A stretch of DNA of 64,000 nucleotides. It comes from Pokkaliibacter sp. MBI-7 (GTDB lineage Bacteria; Pseudomonadota; Gammaproteobacteria; Pseudomonadales; Balneatricaceae). This document shows, piece after piece, positions 1 to 8,792 of this stretch. Location of the stretch: NCBI RefSeq assembly GCF_029846635.1, contig NZ_JARVTG010000001.1:4055001-4119000 (forward strand). Direction: 5' to 3'. The notes under the pieces were generated by a model that searched no databases, had not been told where the DNA came from, and saw only the letters and a program-made list of their open reading frames with translations. Made by a program: the position numbers and the translations under genes. The number at the start of each line of letters is the position of its first letter. Position 1 is the first letter of the stretch.

Positions 1-217
1 AGGCAAAATATCTCTCAACGCCATGTGACTGTAAGCACGGTTGATCGCCTGAGCAACTTTTGCTCATGGAGCGCAACATACGGGCAATCAGTGAGGCCAG
101 TGGCAATTTACGTTGCCGTGAAAAGCCGTTGGGGTGGTCCGGGTGACGCGCCTGTTGGGCAAACTCATCAGAGTACAGAAAGGTCATAAATCGCTGAAGC
201 AGAGCAGAAAGAGACAT
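1..217 (-). pseudogene. IS4-like transposase N-terminal fragment, cut by window edge
   Basis: Reading leftward from an ATG at 215-217 there are 72 open codons to the window edge. They contain FSRQRKLPLASLIARML, which matches the N-terminal signature of IS4-family DDE transposases (a basic SRQRKL stretch followed by a hydrophobic helix). After about residue 45 the +1 frame looks more protein-like (AQAINRAYSHMAL), so a frameshift is possible. The catalytic DDE region would lie outside the window. The family call rests on remembered motif shape; an intact gene cannot be excluded because the rest is not visible. Confidence 0.5.
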
Positions 218-251
218 GGGAACACAGCCGCAGAGGAGTGAGTTCCCTATT

Positions 252-301
252 GGTCGCTGTCCGACACAGGACATCATAAGCAGGTTAGTCGGACGGCGAC
301 C
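252..301. repeat. imperfect inverted repeat beside transposase fragment
   Basis: GGTCGCTGTCCGAC (252-265) and GTCGGACGGCGACC (288-301) pair over 14 bases with one mismatch around a 22-base loop. It lies just upstream of the transposase fragment start, so it may be part of an IS end or a hairpin that limits transposase expression. Confidence 0.5.
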
Positions 302-362
302 ACGAAAAATTATCGATAAGTCAATGATTTATATTGTTTTTCATTAATTTTGGCGGCTTCCC

Positions 363-477
363 GGGACGCAAGAGCGATTGTGAGCCGGGTGTTAAAACGC
401 TCTGGCAAGGTTTGCAAGTGCTGAGTACGGCCATGAAAGCCTTCGATATTCTGGATGATATGCGACTACAGACCTGA
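363..477 (+). pseudogene. transposase C-terminal remnant
   Basis: A plus-strand frame ending in TGA at 475-477 encodes GVKTLWQGLQVLSTAMKAF near its end. This resembles the extreme C-terminus of IS4-type transposases (a TLWxGL motif followed by a short helix). It has no start and points opposite to the N-terminal fragment at the window edge, so the two come from different or rearranged insertions. It is a short relic with no function expected. Confidence 0.45.
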
Positions 478-497
478 CTTATGTGTAATGGAATGCC

Positions 498-1424
498 CTA
501 ACTCCCCTCATCCTCCTTCCCCGGCATATGGGTAATCAGATATTCCAGAAAGGCTTTGACGGCGTGGGGCAGGGTGCGGCCGCTTAAGGTTTGCACTTCG
601 ATATTGCGCACGTCCATGCCGCGGTCGCGGATACGCACGGCGCAGACCTGACCACTGGCGATCATATGGCGCATGGAGATTTCGCCCGCCAGTGACACGC
701 CGCCGTCAAAGGCGGAGAAGCGGTTGAGAGCGGCCATGTAGTTGCTGACCAGTGCCGGCTCAAACAGCAGGCGCTGGTTGCTGCAGCAGATATCAAACAG
801 CTGGCGTACGGTAGTGTCCTGCTCGGGGACGGCGATGGGGTAGGGCTGCAGTTGTGCCAGTGATACCGTCTTGCGTCTGGCCAGCGGATGTTGCGGGTGC
901 AGCACCGCGTAGATGGGGGAGGGCTGGCGGTAGGCAACGTGAATATCTTTGGCCGGGGTGAGGCTGAAGGTGATGCCGATATCGGCATCACCATGGCGTA
1001 CCCGCCGCGACACTTCCGCCGGGGCGCTGACGTTGATGTGAAAATGGATCCCTTCATGTTCGCGGCGAAAGTCGGCAATGCTGAAGGGCAAAAACTCCAT
1101 GGCAAACCCCTCCGAGCACGACACTCTGACATGACCACGATGCAGGCCTTCCAGCGCTTTGATCTCAGCGACTACCCGGTCAGACTCCAATGCGGTTTTA
1201 CGGGCATGGGCGGCCAGTAATTCTCCGGCTGCACTGAGTACCATACCTCGCGGGCGGCGCTCAAACAGTACGGTGCCGAGCAGGTCTTCAAGGCTGGCTA
1301 TTTGCCGGCTGATGGCGCTCGGTGCCACATTGAGGCGGGTTGAGGCTTCGCTGATGGAGCCGGTGCGGGCTACTTCAAGGAAGTAGCGCATGGCGGTGTC
1401 TTGCAGCTGGGAGGCTTTGTTCAT
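498..1424 (-). CDS. LysR-family transcriptional regulator (peptide/amino-acid locus)
   Basis: The protein has 308 residues, the usual LysR length. An N-terminal winged helix-turn-helix (about residues 10-70, with ISEASTRLNVAPSAISRQI as the recognition region) is followed by a periplasmic-binding-protein-like effector domain (about 95-300). It is divergent from the peptide-binding protein gene at 1626, the classic LysR arrangement, so it probably controls the transporter operon. It is clearly paralogous along its whole length to the regulator at 33617-34528, which also sits beside a paralogous binding protein. The effector is unknown; a peptide or amino-acid derivative is an inference from context. 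Confidence 0.9.
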   Translation of the reverse strand: MNKASQLQDTAMRYFLEVARTGSISEASTRLNVAPSAISRQIASLEDLLGTVLFERRPRGMVLSAAGELLAAHARKTALESDRVVAEIKALEGLHRGHVRVSCSEGFAMEFLPFSIADFRREHEGIHFHINVSAPAEVSRRVRHGDADIGITFSLTPAKDIHVAYRQPSPIYAVLHPQHPLARRKTVSLAQLQPYPIAVPEQDTTVRQLFDICCSNQRLLFEPALVSNYMAALNRFSAFDGGVSLAGEISMRHMIASGQVCAVRIRDRGMDVRNIEVQTLSGRTLPHAVKAFLEYLITHMPGKEDEGS

Positions 1425-1512
1425 GGGATTTTAAGCTCTTCCGACAGGGTGGGCTGGCAGCAACTCAGGCCTTTTTATACCTTGCTTTATCACGCCATAG
1501 CTTTGCTTTTTC

Positions 1513-1551
1513 GGCAATGACTGGTTGCAAATATTATTATTGTGGCAATGA
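1513..1551. promoter_or_regulatory. direct GGCAATGA repeats in LysR/transporter intergenic region
   Basis: Identical octamers GGCAATGA occur at 1513-1520 and 1544-1551, 31 bp apart (about three helical turns). They lie between the divergent LysR gene and the transporter operon. This phasing is what a tetrameric LysR protein would need, so these are candidate operator half-sites. No footprint or second independent copy supports them. Confidence 0.35.
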
Positions 1552-1625
1552 TTTTCTTGGCATAGGTTGAAAAGCAGTTGCAGTACTTCGCTTGCTTTTG
1601 GATCCGGTCAAAAAGGAAATGCCTT

Positions 1626-3176
1626 ATGCCTATGCCACGCTTTGCCTTGTCCCGTCCGCGTCTTGCTTTACTCAACACCCTGCTGGCCAGTTCTCTGACC
1701 GTGCTGTCTGGCGCGGCGCTGGCCAGCAAGGCCGATGACACGCTGGTCTATGCTTCTGACAGCGAGCCCGAGAACGTCAGCCCCTATCACAACAACCTGC
1801 GTGAAGGGGTGATTCTGGCTCATCTGGCCTGGGATACCCTGCTGTACCGCGATCCTGCTTCGGGCGACTACAAGCCGATGCTGGCTACCGACTGGCAATG
1901 GGAAGACCCCACCCACCTGCTGCTGCATCTGCGCAAGGGCGTGACCTTCCATAACGGTGATCCGTTCACTGCCGATGATGTGGTGTTTACCTTCAACTAC
2001 GTCACCTCGCCCGATTCCAAGGTGGTGACCCGCCAGAACACTGACTGGATTGACCACGCGGAGAAGGTGGATGATTTCACCGTGCGTCTGGTGCTGAAGA
2101 AGCCGTTCCCGGCGGCGTTTGAATATCTGGCTGGCCCCACGCCGATTTATCCCGCCAAGTATTTTCAGAAAGTGGGCCTTGAAGGGTTCAGCAAGGCACC
2201 TGTGGGCACCGGCCCTTACAAAATTACGGCGGTACTGAGCGGGCAGGGCGTCAATCTTGAGCGGTACGACAACTACTTTGCGGGCAGCCCTATCGGTAAA
2301 CCGGCCATTGGTAAGCTCAAGTTTGAAGTGATCCCCGATGCGGATACCCGTATCGCCCAGCTGATGACCGGGGCAGTGGACTGGATCTGGCGGGTGCCGT
2401 CGGATCAGGCCGATTCCATGAAGAGCATGCCCAATATCAGTGTGCTGAGTGGCGAGACCATGCGGGTAGGCTATCTGGCGCTGGATGACCGTGGCACCTC
2501 GTCGCCTGATTCACCGTTCAAGAACGTGAAAGTGCGCGAGGCCATCAACTACGCTATCAACCGCGATGCGCTGGCTAATGAGCTGATTCGTGGTGGCAGT
2601 CAGCCGCTCTATACCCCCTGTTTCCCGCAGCAGTTTGGTTGTGATACCGAGGCCGCGGTGAAGTATCCCTATGATCCGGCCAAAGCACGGGAGCTGCTGA
2701 AAGAGGCGGGCTATCCCAATGGTTTTGAGACCGATATTTACGCCTACCGCGAGCGCGATCTGGCTGAAGCCATGATCGGTGATCTGCGCAAGGTCGGTAT
2801 TACCGCCAAACTGCATTATCTGACCTACGCGGCACTGCGTACCGAGCAGCGCGCAGGGAAGACGCCTATCGTCTTCCAGACCTGGGGCTCGTTCTCCGTG
2901 AATGATGTGTCTGCCTTTACCTCGGTGTACTTCAACGGCGGTGCCGATGATCAGGCGAAGGACGAACAGGTTCAGCAATGGCTGGCGGCAGCGGACTCCT
3001 CTATCGACCCGGCGGTGCGCAAAGAGAATTACAGCAAGGCCATCGCCCGCATCACGAAGGAGGCCTACTGGGCGCCGATGTTCTCCTACTCCAGCAACTA
3101 TGCCTTCAGCAGTGAGCTGAAGTTCAAGGCTTATCCCGATGAGTTGCCACGTTTCTACGAGGCCAGCTGGAACTGA
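1626..3176 (+). CDS. peptide ABC transporter, periplasmic substrate-binding protein (family 5)
   Basis: The protein has 516 residues. The start at 1626 is preceded by AAGGAA at 1613-1618; an upstream in-frame codon at 1578 has no ribosome site. Residues 1-33 form a Sec signal peptide ending in GAALA-S. There is no lipobox cysteine, so the protein should be free in the periplasm. The mature part has SBP_bac_5 hallmarks: SPYHNNLREG near the start, FHNGDPFTADDVVFTFNY, and PDADTRIAQLMTGAVDW. It heads an operon with two permeases and two ATPases and should deliver oligopeptides or related amides. A close paralogue lies at 32042-33571, including the conserved Cys pair around QFGC. Confidence 0.92.
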   Translation: MPMPRFALSRPRLALLNTLLASSLTVLSGAALASKADDTLVYASDSEPENVSPYHNNLREGVILAHLAWDTLLYRDPASGDYKPMLATDWQWEDPTHLLLHLRKGVTFHNGDPFTADDVVFTFNYVTSPDSKVVTRQNTDWIDHAEKVDDFTVRLVLKKPFPAAFEYLAGPTPIYPAKYFQKVGLEGFSKAPVGTGPYKITAVLSGQGVNLERYDNYFAGSPIGKPAIGKLKFEVIPDADTRIAQLMTGAVDWIWRVPSDQADSMKSMPNISVLSGETMRVGYLALDDRGTSSPDSPFKNVKVREAINYAINRDALANELIRGGSQPLYTPCFPQQFGCDTEAAVKYPYDPAKARELLKEAGYPNGFETDIYAYRERDLAEAMIGDLRKVGITAKLHYLTYAALRTEQRAGKTPIVFQTWGSFSVNDVSAFTSVYFNGGADDQAKDEQVQQWLAAADSSIDPAVRKENYSKAIARITKEAYWAPMFSYSSNYAFSSELKFKAYPDELPRFYEASWN

Positions 3177-3398
3177 GCGGACGCTCCGTTAACCGCTGGC
3201 GGTAACAGATGATCCGCCAGCGGTCAGCGTGATTCCCCCGTTGCGCACAGCCCATGGCACAAGACCTGCTGAGCAGTTATGCCGAAGTGGTCTTGTGCGG
3301 TGACTGGCACCCAGCCCCACTCTGGCAAGAGGAAACTGTTGCAGGCGCTGATGTGGTCGCAAGGCCGCGTCAGCACCCGCAGGTAAAGGAGTGAATCT

Positions 3399-4316
3399 AT
3401 GTTGACGTTTATTGTGCGTCGATTGTTGGTGGCGCTGAGTGTCGCCTTCACGGTATCCGTGGTCAGCTTTATGCTGCTGCACCTTTCTGGTGATCTGGCA
3501 ACGTCGATTGCCGGTCCTGAGGCCACCGCTGAGCAGGTGGAGGCCATCCGCAAACAGTTCGGGCTCGATCAGCCCATCGTCATGCAGTATCTGCACTGGC
3601 TGTGGGATGCGGTGCACTTCGATTTTGGCCGTTCTTACTACTTTCAGGACACCGTTATGGGGCTGGTGGGTGAGCGCCTGCCGATCACCCTGACACTGGG
3701 CGGTATTGCGCTGGCCGTGGCCACCCTGATTGCCATCCCGCTGGGCGTGCTGGCTGCTATTAAGCAGGACACCTGGATTGACCGGCTGGCAATGCTGATC
3801 GCTGTTATCGGGCAGGCTATGCCAAGCTTCTGGTTCGGTCTGGCTCTAATCGTCATCTTCGCGGTTAATCTGCACTGGTTGCCTGCCGGCGGCAATGCGA
3901 CCTGGCAGCACTTTATTCTGCCTGCCGTGGCGCTGGGCTATTACGCCACCCCGGCGATGATGCGCCTGACCCGTGCCGGCATGCTGGAAGTGCTGGGCTC
4001 AGACTATATCCGTACCGCCCGGGCTAAAGGGCTCAACGAGCGCACGGTGATTTTCAAACATGCACTGCGCAACGCGGTGATCCCGGTGGTGGCGCTGATG
4101 GCGGTGGAGCTGGGCTTTATGCTGGGCGGCTCGGTGGTGATTGAGTCGGTGTTTTCTCTTAAAGGGCTGGGTCAGCTGGCCTGGGATGCCATTGCCCGTA
4201 ATGACTATCCGGTGGTGCAGGCCGTGGTGCTGATCATTGCCGTGTTCTATATCGCCCTGACATTCCTCGCCGATGTGATCAACGCCATGCTTGATCCGCG
4301 TCTGCGCGTACGCTAG
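3399..4316 (+). CDS. peptide ABC transporter permease, DppB/OppB type
   Basis: The protein has 305 residues with an N-terminal membrane anchor (about residues 8-30), a periplasmic loop and five further helices. This is the DppB-type layout. The coupling EAA-like loop is visible as YIRTARAKGLNERTVIFKHA (about residues 200-220). The gene follows the binding protein after 222 bp and precedes the second permease by 11 bp. It forms one half of the inner-membrane channel that receives substrate from the 1626-3176 protein and possibly also from its paralogue at 32042. Confidence 0.93.
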   Translation: MLTFIVRRLLVALSVAFTVSVVSFMLLHLSGDLATSIAGPEATAEQVEAIRKQFGLDQPIVMQYLHWLWDAVHFDFGRSYYFQDTVMGLVGERLPITLTLGGIALAVATLIAIPLGVLAAIKQDTWIDRLAMLIAVIGQAMPSFWFGLALIVIFAVNLHWLPAGGNATWQHFILPAVALGYYATPAMMRLTRAGMLEVLGSDYIRTARAKGLNERTVIFKHALRNAVIPVVALMAVELGFMLGGSVVIESVFSLKGLGQLAWDAIARNDYPVVQAVVLIIAVFYIALTFLADVINAMLDPRLRVR

Positions 4317-4327
4317 GAGGACCGACC

Positions 4328-5236
4328 ATGTCACAGCCTGCTGTCTCCCTGTCGCCTGCGACCTCACTGTTGCCTGCTGTCCCTGAGTGGCGGCGCATGC
4401 TCAACAGGGTGCTTGGCCACCATGGCCTGACCCTCGGTATGGTGGTGCTGGGCCTGATTGTGCTGGCCGCCGTGTTTGCACCTTGGCTGGCCCCCCATGA
4501 CCCTTATGCGCAGGACGTCAGCCAGCGCATGATTCCGCCGATCTGGCACGACAAGGGCACCTGGGATCATGTTCTCGGCACCGACAAGCTGGGGCGTGAT
4601 TACTTGAGCCGGCTGCTCTACGGTGCCCGTATCTCCCTCACCATCGGGCTGGTGGCGGCGCTGATCTCCGGCCTGATTGGCACCACGCTGGGCGTGCTGG
4701 CTGGCTACTTCGGCGGCCGGGTTGATGCGGTGATCAGCTACATCATCACTACCCGTCTGGCGCTGCCGGTGATTCTGGTGGCACTGTCGATGGCCTCACT
4801 GGTGGGCGGCTCGCTGCAGGTAGTGATCATTCTGCTGGGGCTGCTGCTGTGGGACCGTTTTGCCGTGGTGGCACGCTCGACCACGCAGCAGCTGCGGGAT
4901 GCAGAATTCATTGCCTCTGCCCGGGTGCTGGGCGCTTCCACTCCTTACATTCTGCTGCGTGAGCTGCTGCCTAATATCCTCAGCTCGCTGATTGTCGTGG
5001 TGACGCTGGAAATGGCTCACGCCATCCTGCTGGAAGCCACGCTGTCTTTTCTCGGCCTCGGCGTACAGCCACCGCTGCCGTCATGGGGGCTGATGGTGTC
5101 GGAAGGCAAGGCGTATATGTTCTTCCAGCCCTGGGTAATCGCGGTGCCCGGTATTGCCCTGATGATTCTGGTGCTGGCTATCAATCTGGTGGGCGATGGC
5201 CTGCGCGACATGAACGCCCCGGAAGGCCGCAGCTGA
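4328..5236 (+). CDS. peptide ABC transporter permease, DppC/OppC type
   Basis: The protein has 302 residues. An N-terminal cytoplasmic segment and first helix (about 35-58) are followed by GTDKLGRDYLSRLLYGARIS, the conserved DppC-type periplasmic entry. Five further helices follow, with an EAA-like coupling loop (AEFIASARVLGAS, about 195-210). AGGAGG lies 5 bases before the start. It is the partner permease of the 3399-4316 protein and closes the channel heterodimer of a Dpp/Opp importer. Confidence 0.93.
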   Translation: MSQPAVSLSPATSLLPAVPEWRRMLNRVLGHHGLTLGMVVLGLIVLAAVFAPWLAPHDPYAQDVSQRMIPPIWHDKGTWDHVLGTDKLGRDYLSRLLYGARISLTIGLVAALISGLIGTTLGVLAGYFGGRVDAVISYIITTRLALPVILVALSMASLVGGSLQVVIILLGLLLWDRFAVVARSTTQQLRDAEFIASARVLGASTPYILLRELLPNILSSLIVVVTLEMAHAILLEATLSFLGLGVQPPLPSWGLMVSEGKAYMFFQPWVIAVPGIALMILVLAINLVGDGLRDMNAPEGRS

Positions 5237-5263
5237 CGTTGGCACGCAGAGGAGGAGTACGTC

Positions 5264-6256
5264 ATGAGTGTATTGCTTGATGTGAAGAACCTGCAGGTTG
5301 ATCTGCCGACGGCCAACGGCATGCTGCATGCCGTGCGTGGCATCGACTTTCAGGTCAATCGCGGTGAGATGCTGTGTATCGTCGGCGAGTCCGGCTGTGG
5401 CAAGTCGATGACGTCGATGGCACTGATGGGGCTGCTGCCTAAACGTGCGCAGTGCACGGCAGACCGCCTGAGTTTCGATGGCACGGATCTGCTGAATCTG
5501 TCGCAGGCACAGCGTAATGAAATCCGCGGTATGCGTATGTCGATGATCTTTCAGGAGCCGATGACCTCGCTGAACCCGTCCTACACTCTGGGCAATCAGC
5601 TCTGTGAAGGCATCCTCAAACACAAGAAGATCAGTCGCAAAGCCGCGCGGGAGCGTGCCGTCTATCTGCTGGAACGGGCTGGTGTGCCTTACGCCGCCGA
5701 GCGTCTGGAGCAGTATCCGCATCAGCTGTCGGGTGGCTTGCGCCAGCGGGTGATGATCGCCATGGCGCTGATGTGCGAGCCGGACCTGATTATTGCCGAT
5801 GAGCCAACCACCGCGCTGGACGTGACTATTCAGGCTCAGATCCTGCGTATGATTCGTGAACTGCAGCAGGAATTTGGCACGGCGGTGATCTTTATCACCC
5901 ACGATCTGGGCGTCGTCGCGCGCATTGCCGACCGGGTGGCGGTGATGTATGCCGGTCAGGTGGTGGAGACAGCCAGTGCTCAGCAGCTGTTTACCTCGCC
6001 GGTGCACCCTTATACCCAGGGCCTGCTGAACTGCATTCCGGTGCCGGGGCGCACTGCTCCCGGCAGCCATTTGCAGGCGATTCCCGGTGTGGTGCCCAGT
6101 CTGATTGGTGAACTGCAGGGCTGTGCTTTTCGCAACCGCTGTGATCGCGCCAGCACTGACTGCTCACGCAGCTCTCCGGCCCTGATTGCGGTCGATGGCG
6201 GCGCCCATCAGGTGCGCTGCCCGGTCAGTACCCAGCCTTGGAAGGAGGCCGTGTAA
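5264..6256 (+). CDS. peptide ABC transporter ATPase, DppD/OppD type
   Basis: The protein has 330 residues. Walker A (GESGCGKSM, about 43-51), Q-loop (FQEPMTSLNP), signature LSGGLRQRV, Walker B (LIIADEPTTALD) and switch histidine (ITHDLG) are all present and in order. The signature has L in place of Q in LSGGQ, common in DppD proteins. A C-terminal CxxR(N)RC cysteine cluster (GCAFRNRCDRA...C...RCPV, about 285-320) matches the oligopeptide-transporter C-terminal iron-sulfur or structural motif. The stop overlaps the start of the second ATPase gene (TAATG), indicating translational coupling. Confidence 0.94.
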   Translation: MSVLLDVKNLQVDLPTANGMLHAVRGIDFQVNRGEMLCIVGESGCGKSMTSMALMGLLPKRAQCTADRLSFDGTDLLNLSQAQRNEIRGMRMSMIFQEPMTSLNPSYTLGNQLCEGILKHKKISRKAARERAVYLLERAGVPYAAERLEQYPHQLSGGLRQRVMIAMALMCEPDLIIADEPTTALDVTIQAQILRMIRELQQEFGTAVIFITHDLGVVARIADRVAVMYAGQVVETASAQQLFTSPVHPYTQGLLNCIPVPGRTAPGSHLQAIPGVVPSLIGELQGCAFRNRCDRASTDCSRSSPALIAVDGGAHQVRCPVSTQPWKEAV

Positions 6257-7089
6257 TGCCTGATTACGCTCTCGAACTGTGTGGCCTTTCGCGCTATTTC
6301 CAGCTGAAAAAAGGGCTGTTCAAACCTGCCACGATACTCAAGGCGGTTAACAACGTGTCGCTGCGTATCGCACCCGGGCAGACGCTCGGGCTGGTGGGCG
6401 AGTCTGGCTGTGGCAAGAGTACGCTGGCGAAGATGATTCTCGGCCTGCTGCCCCCGAGCGAAGGCGATGTGCTGATCAATGACAAGGCCATTGATCTGAG
6501 TGACCGTCTGGCACTGGCACGACAGATTCAGCCCATCTTTCAGGACCCGTATTCCTCCCTCAATCCGCGCAAGACCATTGAGCAGATCATTCGCCTGCCG
6601 CTGCAGCTGCACGGCGTCGGGGATGCTGCCAGTCAGCACAAAGCGGTAAAAGACATCAGTGATCTGGTGGGACTGCCCGAACGCCTGCTGCGCCAGTATC
6701 CGGGGCAGCTGTCCGGTGGCCAGCGCCAGCGTGTGGCCATTGCCCGGGCACTGATTCTCAAGCCTGCCATTCTGGTCTGTGATGAGCCGACATCGGCGCT
6801 GGATGTGTCGGTGCAGGCGCAGATCCTTAACCTGCTGCTCGATCTCAAGCAGGAGCTGGGGCTGACCTACCTGTTCATCAGTCACAATCTGGCGGTGGTG
6901 GAGCATCTGGTCGACAGCGTGGCGGTAATGTACCGCGGCCAGATTGTCGAGCAGGGCGATCGCGATGCGATTTTTCACCATGCGCAGCATCCCTATACCC
7001 GGGCGCTGCTGTCATCGGTGCTGACACCGGAGCCGGGGCTCGGCCTGCCCGAGGTGCCTGATACCAGCCAGTGGGCGCAGGCCTCCTGA
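6256..7089 (+). CDS. peptide ABC transporter ATPase, DppF/OppF type
   Basis: The protein has 277 residues. The ATG at 6256 is chosen because AAGGAGG at 6242-6248 lies 7 bases upstream and the start overlaps the preceding stop; an in-frame ATG at 6238 has no ribosome site. Walker A (GESGCGKST), Q-loop (FQDPYSSLNP), LSGGQRQRV, Walker B (ILVCDEPTSALD) and switch histidine (ISHNLA) are intact. It pairs with the 5264-6256 ATPase to power the importer. It is slightly shorter than typical DppF because the usual C-terminal cysteine-rich extension is missing. Confidence 0.93.
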   Translation: MPDYALELCGLSRYFQLKKGLFKPATILKAVNNVSLRIAPGQTLGLVGESGCGKSTLAKMILGLLPPSEGDVLINDKAIDLSDRLALARQIQPIFQDPYSSLNPRKTIEQIIRLPLQLHGVGDAASQHKAVKDISDLVGLPERLLRQYPGQLSGGQRQRVAIARALILKPAILVCDEPTSALDVSVQAQILNLLLDLKQELGLTYLFISHNLAVVEHLVDSVAVMYRGQIVEQGDRDAIFHHAQHPYTRALLSSVLTPEPGLGLPEVPDTSQWAQAS

Positions 7090-7224
7090 TTATTTCCTGA
7101 AGCCGTTTTGAACCCTCCCGGCGGGCGCAGTCCACCGGGTTGGGGAAGCTTTGCCCTAAATGCGCTGCGGCGCACACCGTACAGTAACAATAACGGCCCG
7201 CCGAGGGCTGCTAAGGAGTTTGCC

Positions 7225-8646
7225 ATGAGTCGCCAGCAGGCCATTGAGGCCGTGGAAGCCTACTTTGATGACGGTCGTTTTCTGGCCGATCTGAACGAGC
7301 GGGTGCGTATCAAGAGCGAAAGCCAGAACCCGGAAAACATTGCTGAACTGCATCGTTACCTGCACGAGATCATGGTGCCGCAACTGGAGGCGCTGGGCTT
7401 TAGCTGGCGGCTGGTGGACAACCCAGCGGCCACGGAGCATGAGAAAGCCTGGCCGTTCCTGCTGGCTGAACGGATTGAAGACCCCGCCGCGCTGACGGTG
7501 CTGACCTATGGCCACGGCGATGTAGTCCGGGGCTATGACAGCCAGTGGAAGGCTGGCCTGTCACCATGGCAGGTGGTGGTGCAGGGCGACCGCTGGTATG
7601 GCCGTGGTACCGCTGACAACAAAGGCCAGCACACGATCAATCTGGCCGCGCTGACGCAGGTACTGGAGCAGCGGCAGGGCAAGCTCGGCTTCAACGTCAA
7701 GATCATTCTGGAGATGGGCGAGGAGTCCGGCTCTCCGGGTTTGGGTGCGATCTGTGCCGCTTATAAAGAGCAACTCAGCGCCGATGTATTTATCGCCTCT
7801 GACGGGCCACGTCTGGGGGCGGATCATCCGACGGTCTTTCTGGGGTCTCGTGGTTCATTCAACTTCGATATGACCGTGAAGCTGCGGGACAGCGGTCATC
7901 ATTCCGGTAACTGGGGCGGGCTGCTGAGTAATGCCGGCACCCGACTGGCCCATGCCTGGGCCTCTATGGTTGACAGCAAGGGGCGTATTCTGGTGCCTGG
8001 CCTGCTGCCGGACAGCCTGCCGCAGTCAGTGCGTGATGCCCTGCAGGATATTCAGGTCGGCGGCGGCCCCAATGATCCGGAAGTCGATCCGCAGTGGGGC
8101 GAGCCCGGGCTGACGCCGACCGAGCGGGTTTTTGGCTGGAATACGCTGGAAATGCTGGCCTGTAAGACGGGCAATCCGGAGGCACCGGTCAATGCGATCC
8201 CCGGGCTGGCCACGGCTCATTGCCAGATTCGTTATGTGGTGGGCAGCGACAGTCAGCATTTCATTGACCACATCCGCACTCATCTGGATCAACACGGTTT
8301 CAGCGACGTGGAGGTTGCGGCACATGGCATGACGCAGATGGAGGCTACCCGCCTTGACCCGGATGATCCCTGGGTGCGCTGGGCGCTGGCGTCGCTGGCA
8401 CAGAGTACCGGTAAGAAGCCGGTGCTGTTGCCGAATCTGGGCGGCTCGCTGCCCAATGATGTATTTGCTCATATTCTTGAGCTGCCGACACTGTGGGTGC
8501 CGCACTCTTACCCTGCGTGCAGTCAGCATGCGCCTAACGAGCATGTGCTGGCACCGGTCTGCCGGGAGGCGCTGCAGATCATGGCGGGGCTGTTCTGGGA
8601 TCTGGCCGAGCAGGGCGAGGGTATCCGCCAGCAGCGGCTCAAATAG
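7225..8646 (+). CDS. M20-family zinc metallopeptidase (dipeptidase/carboxypeptidase)
   Basis: The protein has 473 residues. The start at 7225 follows AAGGAG at 7213-7218; longer in-frame readings upstream lack a site. M20 catalytic motifs are clear: H97 and D99 in YGHGDV, the bridging D131 in GRGTADNKGQ, and general base E166 with metal ligand E167 in EMGEESGSPG. The lid and dimerization domain spans about 200-330, and a C-terminal HAPNEH supplies the last zinc histidine. No signal peptide is visible, so it acts in the cytoplasm, presumably hydrolysing dipeptides or N-acylated amino acids brought in by the adjacent ABC transporter. Exact substrate cannot be read from sequence. Confidence 0.9.
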   Translation: MSRQQAIEAVEAYFDDGRFLADLNERVRIKSESQNPENIAELHRYLHEIMVPQLEALGFSWRLVDNPAATEHEKAWPFLLAERIEDPAALTVLTYGHGDVVRGYDSQWKAGLSPWQVVVQGDRWYGRGTADNKGQHTINLAALTQVLEQRQGKLGFNVKIILEMGEESGSPGLGAICAAYKEQLSADVFIASDGPRLGADHPTVFLGSRGSFNFDMTVKLRDSGHHSGNWGGLLSNAGTRLAHAWASMVDSKGRILVPGLLPDSLPQSVRDALQDIQVGGGPNDPEVDPQWGEPGLTPTERVFGWNTLEMLACKTGNPEAPVNAIPGLATAHCQIRYVVGSDSQHFIDHIRTHLDQHGFSDVEVAAHGMTQMEATRLDPDDPWVRWALASLAQSTGKKPVLLPNLGGSLPNDVFAHILELPTLWVPHSYPACSQHAPNEHVLAPVCREALQIMAGLFWDLAEQGEGIRQQRLK

Positions 8647-8792
8647 ACCGGGTATACCGGTATGGCATTGTCTCCTGCCTGCAGGGGCAATGCTGTGCAG
8701 TAATGAGACCGGGCAGTATTCCTGACTCGACAGGATGCCTGTGTTGACGTCAGATACAGCACTTACGTTCAGCGATGCAAAGGAGTATTCAG

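Noticed and set aside
5081..6070. 329-codon minus-strand frame across the permease/ATPase boundary
   Set aside because: Low-complexity His/Gln/Arg composition and full overlap with conserved transporter genes.
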